A DNA stretch of 64,000 nucleotides from Kiritimatiellia bacterium (GTDB lineage: Bacteria > Verrucomicrobiota > Kiritimatiellia > UBA8416 > YA12-FULL-48-11): NCBI GenBank assembly GCA_028716365.1, contig JAQUPZ010000005.1, positions 62,001 through 126,000 on the forward strand. Direction: 5' to 3'. The translations under genes and the position numbers were made by a program. Below are positions 8,066 to 16,459 of this stretch, piece after piece. The notes under the pieces were generated by a model. It saw nothing but the letters and a program-made list of their open reading frames with translations. It had not been told where the DNA came from and did no database searches. Each line of letters begins with the position of its first letter. Position 1 is the first letter of the stretch.

Positions 8066-10480
8066 TTAAGACTTCCTGCGTTGTGCAGGAATCCAACGAT
8101 CCAATAAATCACGGCAGTTCAGAATCTTTTCAGCAAGATCCACTCCAACATAATAATACTGATTGGAGGCTTCAAAACCGATACGGGAATCGCGGCTCTG
8201 GATTGCATGTAGTCGATGTGCGAGTGTAATTTCATCCTTCAGAACCTTTTCGAGAATATCCAACAAAGGCGCTGCCCCTTCCGCACTCTTCAGTGCCGCA
8301 AGAGCCTGACGGGCCTGGACAAAACGCGATTGATTGGCGGTAGTACGGAAGTGGATCGCAGCTGCATCAGCCACGTCAATTTCCCCTTCCAGGTTTTGTC
8401 GTTCTGCAGAACTGAGTTTCTTTTTGTACGGTTCAACGGCCTGTCTCAATGCAGTAACGGCATTGTCAAATCCGTTTGCTACTTTTTCCATTTGTCCAAT
8501 AAAAGTCTCGGCGGGATAGACCACTCGCCAACCATCCAGATCGTCGTAAGGAAATCCAATCATTGTGGATTTATACCCCGTTGGTTCACTCCAAAACAGG
8601 TTACTGGGTCCGTAATTCATCGGTGCCCTATAAACAGTTCCAATATGAAATGGAAATTCACTGAATGCCACGCTGATTTTTTTCCATGCCTCTACAACTG
8701 CTGATGCAACATCCTGACCGAACCGGCGTCGTGCCACCTTTTCCAGAACTGCATTTACAGTTACGGCTTGTCCGCTCTGATTTGCCTGTGCCATTTCGGC
8801 GACAACTTCGAGGTTTGGCGAAGGATATCCTCCTAAAGTCCAGCCAAGCATGAGTCCTCCGACATTGGCTTCACGAAGGTTCGCAGCATGCCTGGCAACA
8901 TTTTCCAGAGCCGGAATATAAGGTACAGCCGAGAGTTCCCATGTATTGCCTGCTTGAATTTTGGCAATGGTCTTCAATCCGCGCTGGCGGGCCAATTGCC
9001 AGTGATTCGTCGCTCTGGGACCCGGTCCAATCGCCGAAATGGAGTACTCGCCTATCTTCGACTCCACACCACCCCGATTGATGGGCACACCCCATTCACT
9101 TACACTCATCAAGGCGACATCAGCTGGTAATCGACTGATAATACCTTCCACCCATGGATCTGCCCAACCCCAGTCCCATGCAATCAACTTCGCTCCAGTA
9201 CCAGCCTGCTTGATCCCCTGCTGGAACAAACCGTTTGTTTCTGCAATCACTTCAGCCGCCGTGCGCTTTCCACAGCGCGGACAACCAGTACCTTTGTGAT
9301 GCGACCAGCAGTTACTGAGGTTTTCAGAACCGGTAATCGTAAAGAAACCTCCCAGGTCAGGTACTGCTTTCGAAATAGAAGCCACTGCGTTAATCAAATA
9401 CTGTTGAACTTCCGGCGCACTGGTACAAAGCGCGGCATAGTCATTCTCCACGACACCTTTTAACTGAGGTCGCGTTTCATAAAAAGCCAACGGCATGGAA
9501 CGCGGCTCATTTAAATAAAGGTAAATCCCGATTCCGTGCTTGCGCGCACGTTTGACCAAGGCGCGCAAATTTGCCAGACGTTCCTCGTAACGGGCGCTCA
9601 GTTTTTCGTCCCATGGAAATGGCGACAGTTTGCTCAATACCGCCTGTAGCCATACACCGTCTACCCCTGTCGCGGCCAACTGGGCGAGATAACCATCGGG
9701 ATAAGGATCGGCATCTCTGTCCAGCAGCGGATCACCGTAGAGGGCGAAATAAGAATAACAGAAACGCGGCGAGAAAAGCGTTTTCTGTGCCTCGGTCTCG
9801 CGTTTCGATGATGGTTTTTCTGAAAGCCGCGAAACAAAACCAAACAATTCATCACTTGTTTGACAAACACCATCAGGGAAATACTTTCCTGCAATTTGAG
9901 CTATTTCCTTCTCTCGTTCCACCGTTGCCGGATCGGGCGGTGAATATTTCAATGGTTCGCACTGGGGTTTCAGACTGCCCATTTTGATGTACATGAAATC
10001 ATCTTCGCGAAGCGTGAACGCCATTTCTTCAGGCGTCCAGTTAAGTAATTTCAGCAATTGTTCATAAGGTAACAGATGCCAGTTACGCCTTATCACCGTC
10101 AAACAGGAACGTTTACGTTGTTCGGCTGAAATTCTCGGTGGACGTTCGAGCCCCATTGCCTTTCCAAGTTTTAATATATCGGACGTTTTGGCGTCTATTG
10201 CAGCCGCCATACGTTCGGGTGTAACGAGCTGCCAGTTACGCCAGACAAAGGCATGAAGCCGATCAGGAAAATGAGGCAGGGAAACCGGCAACGGCGCTTT
10301 ACCTTTTGGCAGATCGTTTGCCTGCATCACCGTAGCGGATTTACCTGATACATCGCCACCTTTTCCGGCAGCCCGGACAAAAGCTGGAGCGAATATCAAT
10401 CCCCCGGTCGCCATCACACCGGTCTGAACAAATTGTCGGCGTGTTATCGCTTTGCTGTTTTTCGTAGCAGAATATTTCAT
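8066..10480 (-). CDS. Tat-exported putative TIM-barrel glycosidase
   Basis: This 804-residue protein has a Tat signal (ITRRQFVQTG, residues 13-22, cleavage near FVRAAG). The central region has barrel-like strands (GVDGVWLQAVLSKLSPFP, HGIGIYLYLNEP, KLIAWDWGWADP) and a Cys pair in GCPRCGK after GSENLSNCW. That pattern is seen in large clan-A-like glycosidases. The helical C-terminal region of about 250 residues resembles the tail domain of beta-hexosaminidase or alpha-glucuronidase-like enzymes. I do not recognise a specific GH family. It may start the minus-strand run that ends at the ROK gene. Periplasmic glycan cleavage is inferred from signal, fold and neighbours. Confidence 0.55.
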   Translation of the reverse strand: MKYSATKNSKAITRRQFVQTGVMATGGLIFAPAFVRAAGKGGDVSGKSATVMQANDLPKGKAPLPVSLPHFPDRLHAFVWRNWQLVTPERMAAAIDAKTSDILKLGKAMGLERPPRISAEQRKRSCLTVIRRNWHLLPYEQLLKLLNWTPEEMAFTLREDDFMYIKMGSLKPQCEPLKYSPPDPATVEREKEIAQIAGKYFPDGVCQTSDELFGFVSRLSEKPSSKRETEAQKTLFSPRFCYSYFALYGDPLLDRDADPYPDGYLAQLAATGVDGVWLQAVLSKLSPFPWDEKLSARYEERLANLRALVKRARKHGIGIYLYLNEPRSMPLAFYETRPQLKGVVENDYAALCTSAPEVQQYLINAVASISKAVPDLGGFFTITGSENLSNCWSHHKGTGCPRCGKRTAAEVIAETNGLFQQGIKQAGTGAKLIAWDWGWADPWVEGIISRLPADVALMSVSEWGVPINRGGVESKIGEYSISAIGPGPRATNHWQLARQRGLKTIAKIQAGNTWELSAVPYIPALENVARHAANLREANVGGLMLGWTLGGYPSPNLEVVAEMAQANQSGQAVTVNAVLEKVARRRFGQDVASAVVEAWKKISVAFSEFPFHIGTVYRAPMNYGPSNLFWSEPTGYKSTMIGFPYDDLDGWRVVYPAETFIGQMEKVANGFDNAVTALRQAVEPYKKKLSSAERQNLEGEIDVADAAAIHFRTTANQSRFVQARQALAALKSAEGAAPLLDILEKVLKDEITLAHRLHAIQSRDSRIGFEASNQYYYVGVDLAEKILNCRDLLDRWIPAQRRKS

Positions 10481-10592
10481 AACAGAATGCCCTCGAATTT
10501 TGTGATTATTTCTATACGTGACTGCAAAACATTATTTGCTGATACCTTCTGGTCTTTTCAAGCACTATGGCTTCCCGATAATGTCAGCCATA

Positions 10593-11639
10593 TCATGCTC
10601 TACCCGCGAGGTTGTTGCCAATACCAATCATAACAACCGAGATAATAAGCATGAAGATACCAATCCACAGATACATCAGCGTCCGACGATCAACCAGCTT
10701 CCACTCCTTCAGAAACAAGCCCCAGAAATTACTGAAGATAATGATGGATGCCATGTGAATACTCCAACTGGCGAAGTCGAACTCACCCATCTTCGTGGTG
10801 CCCATACCGTAGAAGAAAAATTGGCCATACCACATCAGACCACTAATAGCGGACAAAAAATAGTTGAACAACAAAGTGCTTCGCGGGCGGATAACGTAGT
10901 CACCGAATGACTTGTTCCTGACACTAAGAATCATGGTAGAAAAGAAATTCGTCGTAAATCCTCCAGCAAGGGCAAAGACAAAAATCGGAATATTCACAAA
11001 TACTTTTGCAGTGCCGGCTTTCAGACTTTCGGCGGCAATCGGAGTACCTGCTTTGATGGCCATCGCCATGCAAGCGCTCATGATGCCGCCCATGATGGCC
11101 AGAGTGAGTCCTTTTACGAGAGAAAAATCTTTGATCGACTCCTTCTTCTGATCATCCGTCAGTTGGCGTTCCTTCAACAATCCCGCGTAGCCACAGCAAG
11201 TAATGCCAGCAATACAAACGAGGAAACCCAGCAAGACAACTCTCCCCGGCGTCGTCCATAACAGCATGTCTATTTTATGATCCATGATCGCAGGGACAAG
11301 CGTTCCGACGATGGCACATGCACCGAGTGAAATCGACTGCCCGAGCGACAGACCGACATAGCGCAGGCCCAGTCCACACATAAGCCCGCCAAATCCCCAC
11401 AAGACACCAAACACATACGACCAGAGCATGCTGTTCAAGGGACTGTTGCGGATAATACCCAGGAGGTCAGGAGTCGTAAACAAACCGCCGATCGTCGGCA
11501 TGATGATCCATGCCACAAAACCCAGGGTAATCCAATAGGTCTCCCATGCCCACTTTTTCACCTTATGGGAAGGAACATAAAAACTTGCCGAAGAGAAGCC
11601 ACCGATCGAATGTAGAATAATCCCGAACAATTGTTCCAT
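10593..11639 (-). CDS. rhaT: L-rhamnose/proton symporter, RhaT family
   Basis: This 348-residue integral membrane protein has about ten hydrophobic segments. It matches RhaT along its length: HSIGGFSSASFYVPSHKVKKWAWET at the N terminus, then CGLGLRYVGLSLGQSISLG and a conserved second half. RhaT imports L-rhamnose (or L-lyxose) with a proton across the inner membrane. GGAG precedes the ATG by 8 nt. The next gene downstream in transcription is the 8066 glycosidase-like gene, and rhaM lies upstream, so a rhamnose-utilisation operon is likely (rhaM - rhaT - glycosidase). A close homologue could carry another 6-deoxyhexose. Confidence 0.85.
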   Translation of the reverse strand: MEQLFGIILHSIGGFSSASFYVPSHKVKKWAWETYWITLGFVAWIIMPTIGGLFTTPDLLGIIRNSPLNSMLWSYVFGVLWGFGGLMCGLGLRYVGLSLGQSISLGACAIVGTLVPAIMDHKIDMLLWTTPGRVVLLGFLVCIAGITCCGYAGLLKERQLTDDQKKESIKDFSLVKGLTLAIMGGIMSACMAMAIKAGTPIAAESLKAGTAKVFVNIPIFVFALAGGFTTNFFSTMILSVRNKSFGDYVIRPRSTLLFNYFLSAISGLMWYGQFFFYGMGTTKMGEFDFASWSIHMASIIIFSNFWGLFLKEWKLVDRRTLMYLWIGIFMLIISVVMIGIGNNLAGRA

Positions 11640-11767
11640 GCTAGTTCTCCACGTAATTTAAAAGGCCATGTAATCGACTATTCCGCAGTACCACTACATG
11701 ACCCAGTTTCCCAGTCATATCAAATGTTTTCAGTATGTGTGTTGCTTTCCCTCTCTGCTGGTTCACT

Positions 11768-12088
11768 TCAATCCAGGTGAAAGACCTCACGCAGCATATC
11801 CTCTTTTGCCTTCGGGCTGTCATCGCTTTCGCTAACGAGGACTTCGGTCATATATCGCCACCATCGCTTACACACATCATTCTCTGCAATCTTCTGGAAT
11901 TTTTTTTCGTCCTCAACATCAAAGCAGCCAAAAAGCGCACCAGTACTCTCATGAAGAAAAATTGAGTAATTACTGATTCCATGAGCTTTCAGTGCCTTCT
12001 TAAGGTCGGGCCAAATCGGATTATGTCTTCTTTCATATTCAGCCGCCATACCCGGCTTGGCTTGAATCAGAAATGCTTTGCGTATCAT
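11768..12088 (-). CDS. rhaM: L-rhamnose mutarotase
   Basis: At 106 residues it has nearly the length of E. coli RhaM and the family pattern throughout: MIRKAF at the start, Y18 and RRHNPIWPDL with H22, then DVCKRWWRYMT near 71-81. RhaM interconverts alpha and beta anomers of L-rhamnose ahead of the isomerase. The start at 12088 is chosen because GAAAGGAGGAAA lies immediately upstream; the frame continues 42 codons further without family character. It lies just upstream of rhaT. Classical rhaB, rhaA and rhaD are absent from the window, so imported rhamnose is processed elsewhere. Confidence 0.9.
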   Translation of the reverse strand: MIRKAFLIQAKPGMAAEYERRHNPIWPDLKKALKAHGISNYSIFLHESTGALFGCFDVEDEKKFQKIAENDVCKRWWRYMTEVLVSESDDSPKAKEDMLREVFHLD

Positions 12089-12134
12089 TTTCCTCCTTTC
12101 AAGAAGACTTCGAAATAATCGGGCACCTTGTGTC

Positions 12135-13064
12135 TTACGCCACTTCGGCTGCCAGCTCTTTCGCCGTAACAAACCTGCCACCCCGCTCTTTGAGCATGGC
12201 ACAAACACGGTCAAGTCGTTTGACTGCTTCCAGTCCGCAGTTCTTTGTGATAAATGGCAGCGGTTTCACGCTGCTTTCGCCGAAATCGAGCGCTCCCTGC
12301 GGCATCGGATGAAATTCCCAGGGATGAAGGTAGAAGCAGAGCACTGGACGCTTCCTACGGGTCTGAACGTACTTGATGAAACTATCGGCCTTATCCATCA
12401 GAAACTGTGGAGACCGGGTTCGATAGACCGGCCACTGGTCCCGGTCACGTTGATAAGGATCATTACTCTTCATAGTGAGGTCACAGAAATTCGGAATTTC
12501 CACAATCCGCATCCTGCCAGGTCTAGTCCAGTCTTTTGCCGATGGATGATATGGCACAAACGGCTTTCTGAAAAAGTATAACGGGAATGAGGCATCTGCC
12601 ACATAGCCCAGTTTTTCCAGCACATTCAATACGTGAGTACTGCCCCAGAGGCGCGGGCAACGAAAACTCACGGGGCGTACACCACTCACTTCCCGTACGA
12701 TACGCGTTGACTCGCGCAACCTGCCCTCCACCTCAGAAGGAAGAATAGGCCAGTTATTCGGCAAAGGAAAGATAGGTGTTCCAACCGTTTCATGATAGAG
12801 ACCATGACAACCGATCTCGTGTCCGGCCCGGCGTACTTGCCGGACCATACCGGGATTGTTTTCCGCCGCGTGACCCGTCCAGAAGAACGTCGCACGGATA
12901 CCATACTTTTTCATGAGCTTCAGTATCCGGGGTGTACCGTGCTTCACACCTTCGTAAAAAGGTGTGAAGGAACCGATATCGGTCTCCATGTCAAATCCGA
13001 ACACCACATCAAAGGTATGATTCTTACCGCGCGAAGACTTCGTTTGTGATTTAGTCTTATGCAT
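12135..13064 (-). CDS. Polysaccharide deacetylase (NodB/CE4-type)
   Basis: The 309-residue protein has no signal peptide. The CE4 motifs are visible: GFDMET (motif 1 acid), then GHEIGCHGLYHET with the two metal histidines, FRCPRLWG (R-x-P motif), and a late LHPWEFHP histidine strand. Such enzymes remove N- or O-acetyl groups, and some homologues act as allantoinase-like or oligosaccharide deacetylases. AAGGA sits 8 nt before the ATG. It follows the M24-like gene after only 4 bp and precedes rhaM by 46 bp, so it is probably part of the rhamnose-related operon and acts in the cytoplasm on an imported acetylated sugar (inference). Confidence 0.8.
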   Translation of the reverse strand: MHKTKSQTKSSRGKNHTFDVVFGFDMETDIGSFTPFYEGVKHGTPRILKLMKKYGIRATFFWTGHAAENNPGMVRQVRRAGHEIGCHGLYHETVGTPIFPLPNNWPILPSEVEGRLRESTRIVREVSGVRPVSFRCPRLWGSTHVLNVLEKLGYVADASFPLYFFRKPFVPYHPSAKDWTRPGRMRIVEIPNFCDLTMKSNDPYQRDRDQWPVYRTRSPQFLMDKADSFIKYVQTRRKRPVLCFYLHPWEFHPMPQGALDFGESSVKPLPFITKNCGLEAVKRLDRVCAMLKERGGRFVTAKELAAEVA

Positions 13065-13068
13065 AACA

Positions 13069-14238
13069 TTAATCCTTACAGAACAGTGCGTCCATTTTCT
13101 TACTTAACGGTACCGGCCCTTTGGTGGTAATCCGATACCCCGTCTCGATTCGTGCCCCGTTGAATTCCGGATGACCAAAAAAGCTGACGTCAATACAGAT
13201 AGTCATACCCGGTTTCAATATATCGTAACTGTGAGGTCCGAAGAAAGGCGATTCCGCTTCGTGGAGTCCAATCGTATGGACAAACGGGCACACTAAATAT
13301 TTTGAAAGTTCATGTTTCTTGAAGTAAGCCCGTGCCGGAGCATCGATTTCAACGCCGGTTTTGCCGGGTACAAGCGCGGCTTTCGTCAACACAAACGCCT
13401 CTTTGAGGTATTTGAGACATTCGGCTTGTCGGTGCGTGTATCGACCGGAAACCGGTAACACATTTCCAACAACTCCAGCATAACCCTGGACCTTGGGAGC
13501 AATACCGATCATGACCAGCTCACCTTTCTTCAGTTTCTTTGAACTCGCCGTCGGTACCACCGCATTGGAACGGCGACCACTTCCAACAATAGCGCTGAAT
13601 CCAAATCCACTGGCACTCCTGCTGCGGGCGGCATGTTCCCCTGCGGCCGCCACTTCTATTTCAGAAACTCCGGGACGGATGGCTTTTTCCATCGCGTCAT
13701 AACAGAGGTCCGCCAGCCTGAAAGCTTTACTGATCTGCTCGATTTCCCAAGGCGATTTGCTGTAGCGCAGTTCAACATAATCATCGGTGATATCAACGAG
13801 CTTGACCCCTTTGAAACCGTCAATAATCTGCTGGTAACATTCGGCGGGCATCCGTCCGGCGCCGACCAATCCCACGCGTTTCACTGAACCGAGTTTCCCG
13901 TTAAGTTCCTTGAACAAGGCCGGGAAATCAATGATGGTGGCATTTGGATACTCCTCGTTGGGAACCATGAAGACCGGGAAATTACGGGTTTCCTTAACCG
14001 CACTGTCCAACTTGGCAAATGGTTCACTTTCAGGACCACCCAAAAGCATAGGATTTCCCTTCCTCGGAACCAGTACGGACCCGCTTTCGAACTGTGGACA
14101 CCAGCCGGTCAGATACCAGCCGTTACCAATGTTGAATTCATCATAGTAAACCAGCGCTAAATCGAGGTTCTTCTCTTTCAGCAGTTTTTTGACTTTCGCG
14201 ATTCTACCTTCACTCTCTGTTTTCTCAAGATACGGCAT
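13069..14238 (-). CDS. M24/creatinase-fold protein, probably lacking a metallopeptidase site
   Basis: At 389 residues it has the two-domain aminopeptidase P/creatinase architecture: a creatinase-like N-terminal domain, then a pita-bread domain with ISKAFRLADLCYDAM and GVSEIEVAA. Of the five usual M24 metal ligands, the histidine (VHTIGLHEAE) and the last glutamate (ARIETGYRIT) are present. The paired aspartates expected in the ID-x-G...SD-x-TR region are missing (the strand reads MIGIAPKVQGYAGVVG), and the EPG glutamate is replaced (ICIDVSFFG). It is therefore more likely a metal-independent creatinase-like hydrolase or a pseudoenzyme than Xaa-Pro dipeptidase. An AAAGGAGG site precedes the ATG. 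It heads the run with the deacetylase, rhaM and rhaT. Confidence 0.75.
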   Translation of the reverse strand: MPYLEKTESEGRIAKVKKLLKEKNLDLALVYYDEFNIGNGWYLTGWCPQFESGSVLVPRKGNPMLLGGPESEPFAKLDSAVKETRNFPVFMVPNEEYPNATIIDFPALFKELNGKLGSVKRVGLVGAGRMPAECYQQIIDGFKGVKLVDITDDYVELRYSKSPWEIEQISKAFRLADLCYDAMEKAIRPGVSEIEVAAAGEHAARSRSASGFGFSAIVGSGRRSNAVVPTASSKKLKKGELVMIGIAPKVQGYAGVVGNVLPVSGRYTHRQAECLKYLKEAFVLTKAALVPGKTGVEIDAPARAYFKKHELSKYLVCPFVHTIGLHEAESPFFGPHSYDILKPGMTICIDVSFFGHPEFNGARIETGYRITTKGPVPLSKKMDALFCKD

Positions 14239-14316
14239 AACACAATCCTCCTTTGATTTTTTCTATTCTCAATCTTCTGTGATTAATACTATTTCAGACC
14301 CCAAAAAACGGCTACC

Positions 14317-14400
14317 AGCAGGATACTATTTTCTTGTACTGGTATGCTGCCGATAATATTAAGTCGACAGTAGACCATCACGAATGACTCAATTCTTACC
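14317..14400 (-). pseudogene. Remnant of an AraC-type regulator C terminus
   Basis: The minus strand here matches the 3' end of the AraC gene at 20321. The final residues QHTSTR plus a stop are conserved, and the preceding GLPPTQYRR of the intact gene corresponds to GLLST, a TAA stop (CAA changed to TAA), then YYR. A short deletion shifts the frame in the LSHFNHVF region. Similarity continues about 25 bp past the stop (CTACCAGCAGG versus CTACTGGCAGG). It is a decayed fragment of a paralogue. Confidence 0.7.
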
Positions 14401-14428
14401 CGGTAGTGAGCTTATATTAAAGGTTTTC

Positions 14429-16426
14429 TCAGGGTTTTGTTGTTTTCAGCTTTTTCAGGGCATCCTGGGCCGCTTGTGGATTTTTATCTTTGATTGCAGC
14501 AGCTATTTTCTTTACTGCCAGCTCCGCTTCAGCACGGACAGCGGAATTTGAAAGCAATGGTAATGCAAGTTGCAACGCATCCGGATGTACCGCACCGGCC
14601 AATGCACTAAGAACCAGTTTACGCTCATCGTCGTTCTGAACATTGGCAAACAACTGGCGATAACGGTCCATGGAACCTGTATCAGCCGTTGCGTTTTGTT
14701 TTGTCGCCAATCGAACCAGGCCTCGTAACGCAAGTGTACGAAACAAGTCCTTTTCCGCTTGCTTGCGGATCTCTATCAAAGTATCCCAGGCACTATTGTC
14801 CGGCCAATCCGTCAAGGTACGGATGGCTGTTTCGCGAACATCCGGATTGCTGTCTTTCAAGGCCGCCTTTAACGTGGCAAGTGCTTTGGCATCGGCACAG
14901 TTTAACAGGAGCCGCAGAAGCATACAACGTGACTCATTATTACTGTTTTTGTCAAGCGCGGCACAAACAACATCCGTACGGCTCGAAATATTTTCAATCC
15001 GGGCCATTGTACGAACTACAGCACTCTCGGCATCTGATCGCAGCTCGGGAATTTTAAGGCTGACCAGCCTCTCAAGTAACACGGGCAGGTCATCACCTGT
15101 AGTAAATCTGGCCAGCGAATGAAATGCTGCTTTCACAGGGGCAACATCAGTACCTGCCGTTTCTTCGATCAACACAGGGACGGCCGCATGACCGCATCGT
15201 TTGGCAATCACAGAGATAAGCGTGCTTCTCGTGTTACCAGTGGCGCGTTTCATTTCTTCCATAATGATTTTATTTGTTTTTTTGCCACCTTTAAGATCGC
15301 TAAGAGCCGATCCAATAGCCTGAATCTCCTCATCGTCCTGTGTTTTACCGAGTGCCTGGCACAATAACGGGACGGATGTGGCGCCATCAAGTTTGCCGAT
15401 AGCAGCAATGGCAGAACGACGGACAACAACATCGGAGGACAATATCTTTTCTCGAATGGCAGCTACAGCGGCTCCGTCACCGCGGCTGGCGAGCGCCTCT
15501 ATCATCATCGCCTGCTCGCATGGTTGAAGCTTTGGAAGTTCCGCCATAAACTTCTTGGAAGCACCGCGGGATTTCAATAAGCCAACGGCGGCAATCGCCA
15601 CCGGTTTCAGCATGGAATCAGAACCGTGAAGCACATCGAGGATTCGTTTTTCGGCACCGTGTTTGTCGGCAGAAAACAGAGCGGCCAGTACACCACGCTG
15701 GATATTGATCGGTTGCGTCGGCTGAAGCAAATCCATATAAATCGCCAGCGCTTCTTTTCTGTCGCCATCAGCAACAAGTTTTTCCGCAACACGCAGTGAT
15801 GCATCGATCACAGCCCATGCGATGGCCGGTTTGGCTTCTTTGCGCAATGCGGCAATGCTTTCACAAGAAGACTTGTCTGCGATCTTGCTAAGCGCAATAA
15901 TGGCGGCGCACGCAACATCGGTATCGGTGTCGCGTACCATTTCGGTCAGAAGCCTAACGGACTGCATATCACGATGATTGCCAAGCGCAATGATAAGTTG
16001 AATCCGTGACCGGCCGCGCACTGCAGTCAGAGTATTACTGAGAATCTCCACGGCTTTGGGCAAGCGTTGACAGCTGAGCGCAAGGCAGGCAATTCCAGCG
16101 GTCTCCTCATTCTTCAGTAATTCAGCCAACACGGGTAACGACGCGTCGGTGCCGATAACCGCCAGTTGCTGGCAGGCAAAGCGGCGGGCTTCAAATGTGG
16201 AGTTTGAAGTGAGTAATTTTATCATCGCTGTTTCAAGTTCAGCTTGTAAATCTGATTTACCTACCGAATCCCGAATAAGCTGCTCTATCTTCTGTAGCGG
16301 TTCGACACTCTGGCCGGATTCGTATTTCGCGGCGTCGGCGATGAGCTGAGACAGATCTGCAGCATACAACGGCATTGTTAATATGATGCCAAGAGCTATC
16401 AGGACGGCGAATATTAGAGATTTCAT
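14429..16426 (-). CDS. Secreted HEAT-repeat protein
   Basis: A Sec signal peptide (MKSLIFAVLIALGIILTMPLYA) leads into about 640 residues of alpha-helical repeats with the HEAT/PBS-lyase pattern, such as VRRSAIAAIGKLDG and VRETAIRTLTDWPDN. The start is set at 16426, downstream of GAAAGGA; an upstream ATG adds ten residues. Such repeat solenoids are protein- or ligand-binding scaffolds. PVC-type genomes often place them beside exported Gfo/Idh/MocA genes, as here (34-bp gap after the upstream oxidoreductase gene). It is likely periplasmic. No enzyme motif is visible. Confidence 0.8.
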   Translation of the reverse strand: MKSLIFAVLIALGIILTMPLYAADLSQLIADAAKYESGQSVEPLQKIEQLIRDSVGKSDLQAELETAMIKLLTSNSTFEARRFACQQLAVIGTDASLPVLAELLKNEETAGIACLALSCQRLPKAVEILSNTLTAVRGRSRIQLIIALGNHRDMQSVRLLTEMVRDTDTDVACAAIIALSKIADKSSCESIAALRKEAKPAIAWAVIDASLRVAEKLVADGDRKEALAIYMDLLQPTQPINIQRGVLAALFSADKHGAEKRILDVLHGSDSMLKPVAIAAVGLLKSRGASKKFMAELPKLQPCEQAMMIEALASRGDGAAVAAIREKILSSDVVVRRSAIAAIGKLDGATSVPLLCQALGKTQDDEEIQAIGSALSDLKGGKKTNKIIMEEMKRATGNTRSTLISVIAKRCGHAAVPVLIEETAGTDVAPVKAAFHSLARFTTGDDLPVLLERLVSLKIPELRSDAESAVVRTMARIENISSRTDVVCAALDKNSNNESRCMLLRLLLNCADAKALATLKAALKDSNPDVRETAIRTLTDWPDNSAWDTLIEIRKQAEKDLFRTLALRGLVRLATKQNATADTGSMDRYRQLFANVQNDDERKLVLSALAGAVHPDALQLALPLLSNSAVRAEAELAVKKIAAAIKDKNPQAAQDALKKLKTTKP

Positions 16427-16459
16427 ATTATTATTTTTCCTTTCAAAAATATTCAACGA

